A stretch of DNA of 9,980 nt from Acidobacteriota bacterium (GTDB taxonomy: Bacteria; Acidobacteriota; Vicinamibacteria; Vicinamibacterales; 2-12-FULL-66-21). The notes below the pieces were generated by a model. It searched no databases, was not told the DNA's origin, and was given only the letters and a program-made list of their open reading frames with translations. The position numbers were made by a program, and so were the translations under genes. The stretch spans positions 1 to 9,980 of the forward strand of contig JAIVJE010000009.1 in assembly GCA_020200195.1 (NCBI GenBank). The letters run 5' to 3'. This document shows, one piece after another, positions 8,924-9,980 of the stretch (the first letter of the stretch is position 1; the number at the start of each line of letters is the position of its first letter).

Positions 8924-9004
8924 GCGGAACCACCCGTGCCGAACCGTCGTGCGGAACCAATCGCGTGGAACCACCTGTGTGGAACCACGCGTGCGGAGCG
9001 CCCT
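8924..9004. repeat. 14-bp tandem repeat array between the peptidase and pilZ genes
   Basis: Five units of about 14 bp, plus a partial sixth, begin at 8924, 8938, 8951, 8965, 8979 and 8993. The consensus is GYGGAACCACCYGT on the plus strand (core GGAACCAC, or GTGGTTCC on the coding strand). The second unit is 13 bp long and the most diverged. The array fills most of the 125-bp spacer between the M28 peptidase stop and the preferred pilZ start. Confidence 0.85.
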
Positions 9005-9980
9005 ACTGTTCGTTCCGCGGCGGACTCACATACGCGCTAATCGTGCTTTCGTGGCCGCCGGCACTGACCGCCGCGACGCCGAAGACGTGGTCGTCGATGT
9101 TCATGGCCGGTAGCACGTACTCCGTGACGTTGCCCACGAACAGCTCGTGCTCCCAGTCGGGGGCCCAGGCTTCCCGCCAGAAGATCCGGTAGCCGGCGGC
9201 GCCCGGCGACGCCGTCCAGCGCAGCCGGGCATCGTATCCGGACGGCCGCCGACTCAGCGTGTTGCTGGCGAGAGCCGGCGGCGGCGGCGCGAGCGCGAGA
9301 GTGGCCATCCCGGCCGCGTTTGCGCGGGCATTCTGCGCAAGATACGCGAACGACACGCCGTCAATCGTGTCGTTGGCGTTGTGCTGCATGGCGTAATTCT
9401 CGCGCGATTCGCGGAACCCGATCGCGGCGAATCCCGCGGCGTTGAACGCGCTGTGATCGCCGCCGCGACTGAAACGATCCCGGCGCGCGATGAGTCGGAG
9501 CTTGTGGGAAGGAACGTACCGCGCCGCCCAGCGGCGGGCGAACTGCGCCAGCGATCGCGACGGGGAATCCTCCGGTCCCTCTGAGTACACCCGGACTGTC
9601 GCGCCGTCGACGATTCCGTTGCCGCCGCGCGAGTTGCCGACGATGTCGTTATTGAACAGCGCCTGCACAGGAATGTTGTCGGCTTTGGCTTTCTGGGCGT
9701 GCGCGCCGGATCCCCGCAACCCCTGCTCCTCTCCAGCCACGGCCATGAAGACGAGCGTCGCGTCGAACTCGATGCCGCTTTCGACGAACACGCGAGCGAG
9801 CTCCATCGACAGGACCGTTCCGCTGCCGTCATCGTTAGCTCCCGGAGCATCGAGATTGGGATCCGCAGGTGGCCGCGGCGGCATCTGACCCCCGGCGGCG
9901 CCGGCAGCGCTGCCCTGCCTCCCGGCTCCGGTATTCAGGCCTGCCTGACCGCGGGGCCCCAGATTGAGCGAGTCGTAGTG
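9003..9980 (-). CDS. M28 family zinc peptidase with Fn3-like C-terminal domain, 5' end beyond window
   Basis: 325 residues are visible, and the frame remains open to the window edge, so the ATG at 9884 is internal. All five di-zinc ligands of M28 aminopeptidases can be seen, numbered from the first visible residue: H1 in HYDS, D50 in GANDDGSG, E85 in AGEEQG with the catalytic E84 beside it, D112 in NNDIVGN, and H176 in GGDHSAF. QHNANDTIDG (200-209) is the usual late motif. Between HYDS and the second ligand is a Gly/Ala/Pro-rich insertion of roughly 30 residues. After a Pro-rich linker (~231-237), residues ~243-318 look like a fibronectin type III domain (LRWTASPGAAGYRIFWRE, then FGVAAVSAGG). 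The family removes N-terminal residues from peptides and is usually secreted or periplasmic; the signal peptide would lie outside the window. pilZ follows after 125 bp. Confidence 0.93.
   Translation of the reverse strand, partial: HYDSLNLGPRGQAGLNTGAGRQGSAAGAAGGQMPPRPPADPNLDAPGANDDGSGTVLSMELARVFVESGIEFDATLVFMAVAGEEQGLRGSGAHAQKAKADNIPVQALFNNDIVGNSRGGNGIVDGATVRVYSEGPEDSPSRSLAQFARRWAARYVPSHKLRLIARRDRFSRGGDHSAFNAAGFAAIGFRESRENYAMQHNANDTIDGVSFAYLAQNARANAAGMATLALAPPPPALASNTLSRRPSGYDARLRWTASPGAAGYRIFWREAWAPDWEHELFVGNVTEYVLPAMNIDDHVFGVAAVSAGGHESTISAYVSPPRNEQ

Noticed and set aside
8878..8988. 37-residue N-terminal extension of the PilZ protein from the GTG at 8988
   Set aside because: The codons run through the 14-bp array and encode no recognisable sequence; the PilZ domain is complete from the ATG at 8877.
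8924..9004. CRISPR array
   Set aside because: Units are 14 bp and directly adjacent, with no unique spacers and no cas genes nearby.

Overview
The window is GC-rich, compact and bacterial. Its gene content fits Acidobacteriota, perhaps Vicinamibacteria-like: an Oar-type TonB-dependent receptor with an N-terminal carboxypeptidase-regulatory domain, a paired secreted TPR protein, a Uma2-family gene, and an M28 peptidase with an Fn3-like tail. This assignment is inferred from gene families only; no rRNA or other marker is present. I see no tRNA, rRNA, CRISPR array, transposase or phage gene.

Left part, plus strand. A complete 1012-residue outer-membrane receptor (45-3083) has a strong Shine-Dalgarno sequence and is followed by a probable intrinsic terminator (3094-3142). 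A TPR protein comes next. Its longest reading frame begins inside the terminator, so the ATG at 3149, which opens a signal peptide, is the better start. A 256-bp spacer with nothing clearly coding leads to a Uma2 (DUF820) gene (4218-4768) broken by a single frameshift near 4350.

Right part, minus strand, read from right to left. The order is an M28 zinc peptidase truncated by the window end, a small PilZ (c-di-GMP receptor type) protein, an aldehyde dehydrogenase with all catalytic residues, and a membrane-bound PAS/HisKA/HATPase sensor kinase with no adjacent response regulator. Spacers are about 125, 42 and 49 bp, so co-transcription is possible but not shown. The kinase ends 7 bp from the end of the convergent Uma2 remnant.

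The least ordinary feature is at the gene junctions of the right part. Three unrelated short tandem arrays sit there: an 8-bp-period array that encodes the kinase C-terminal tail, a G3/A4 array upstream of the aldehyde dehydrogenase that fits a G-quadruplex pattern, and a 14-bp-period array between the peptidase and pilZ. None of these periods is a multiple of three. I see no convincing new multi-gene system; the genes themselves are recognisable families.
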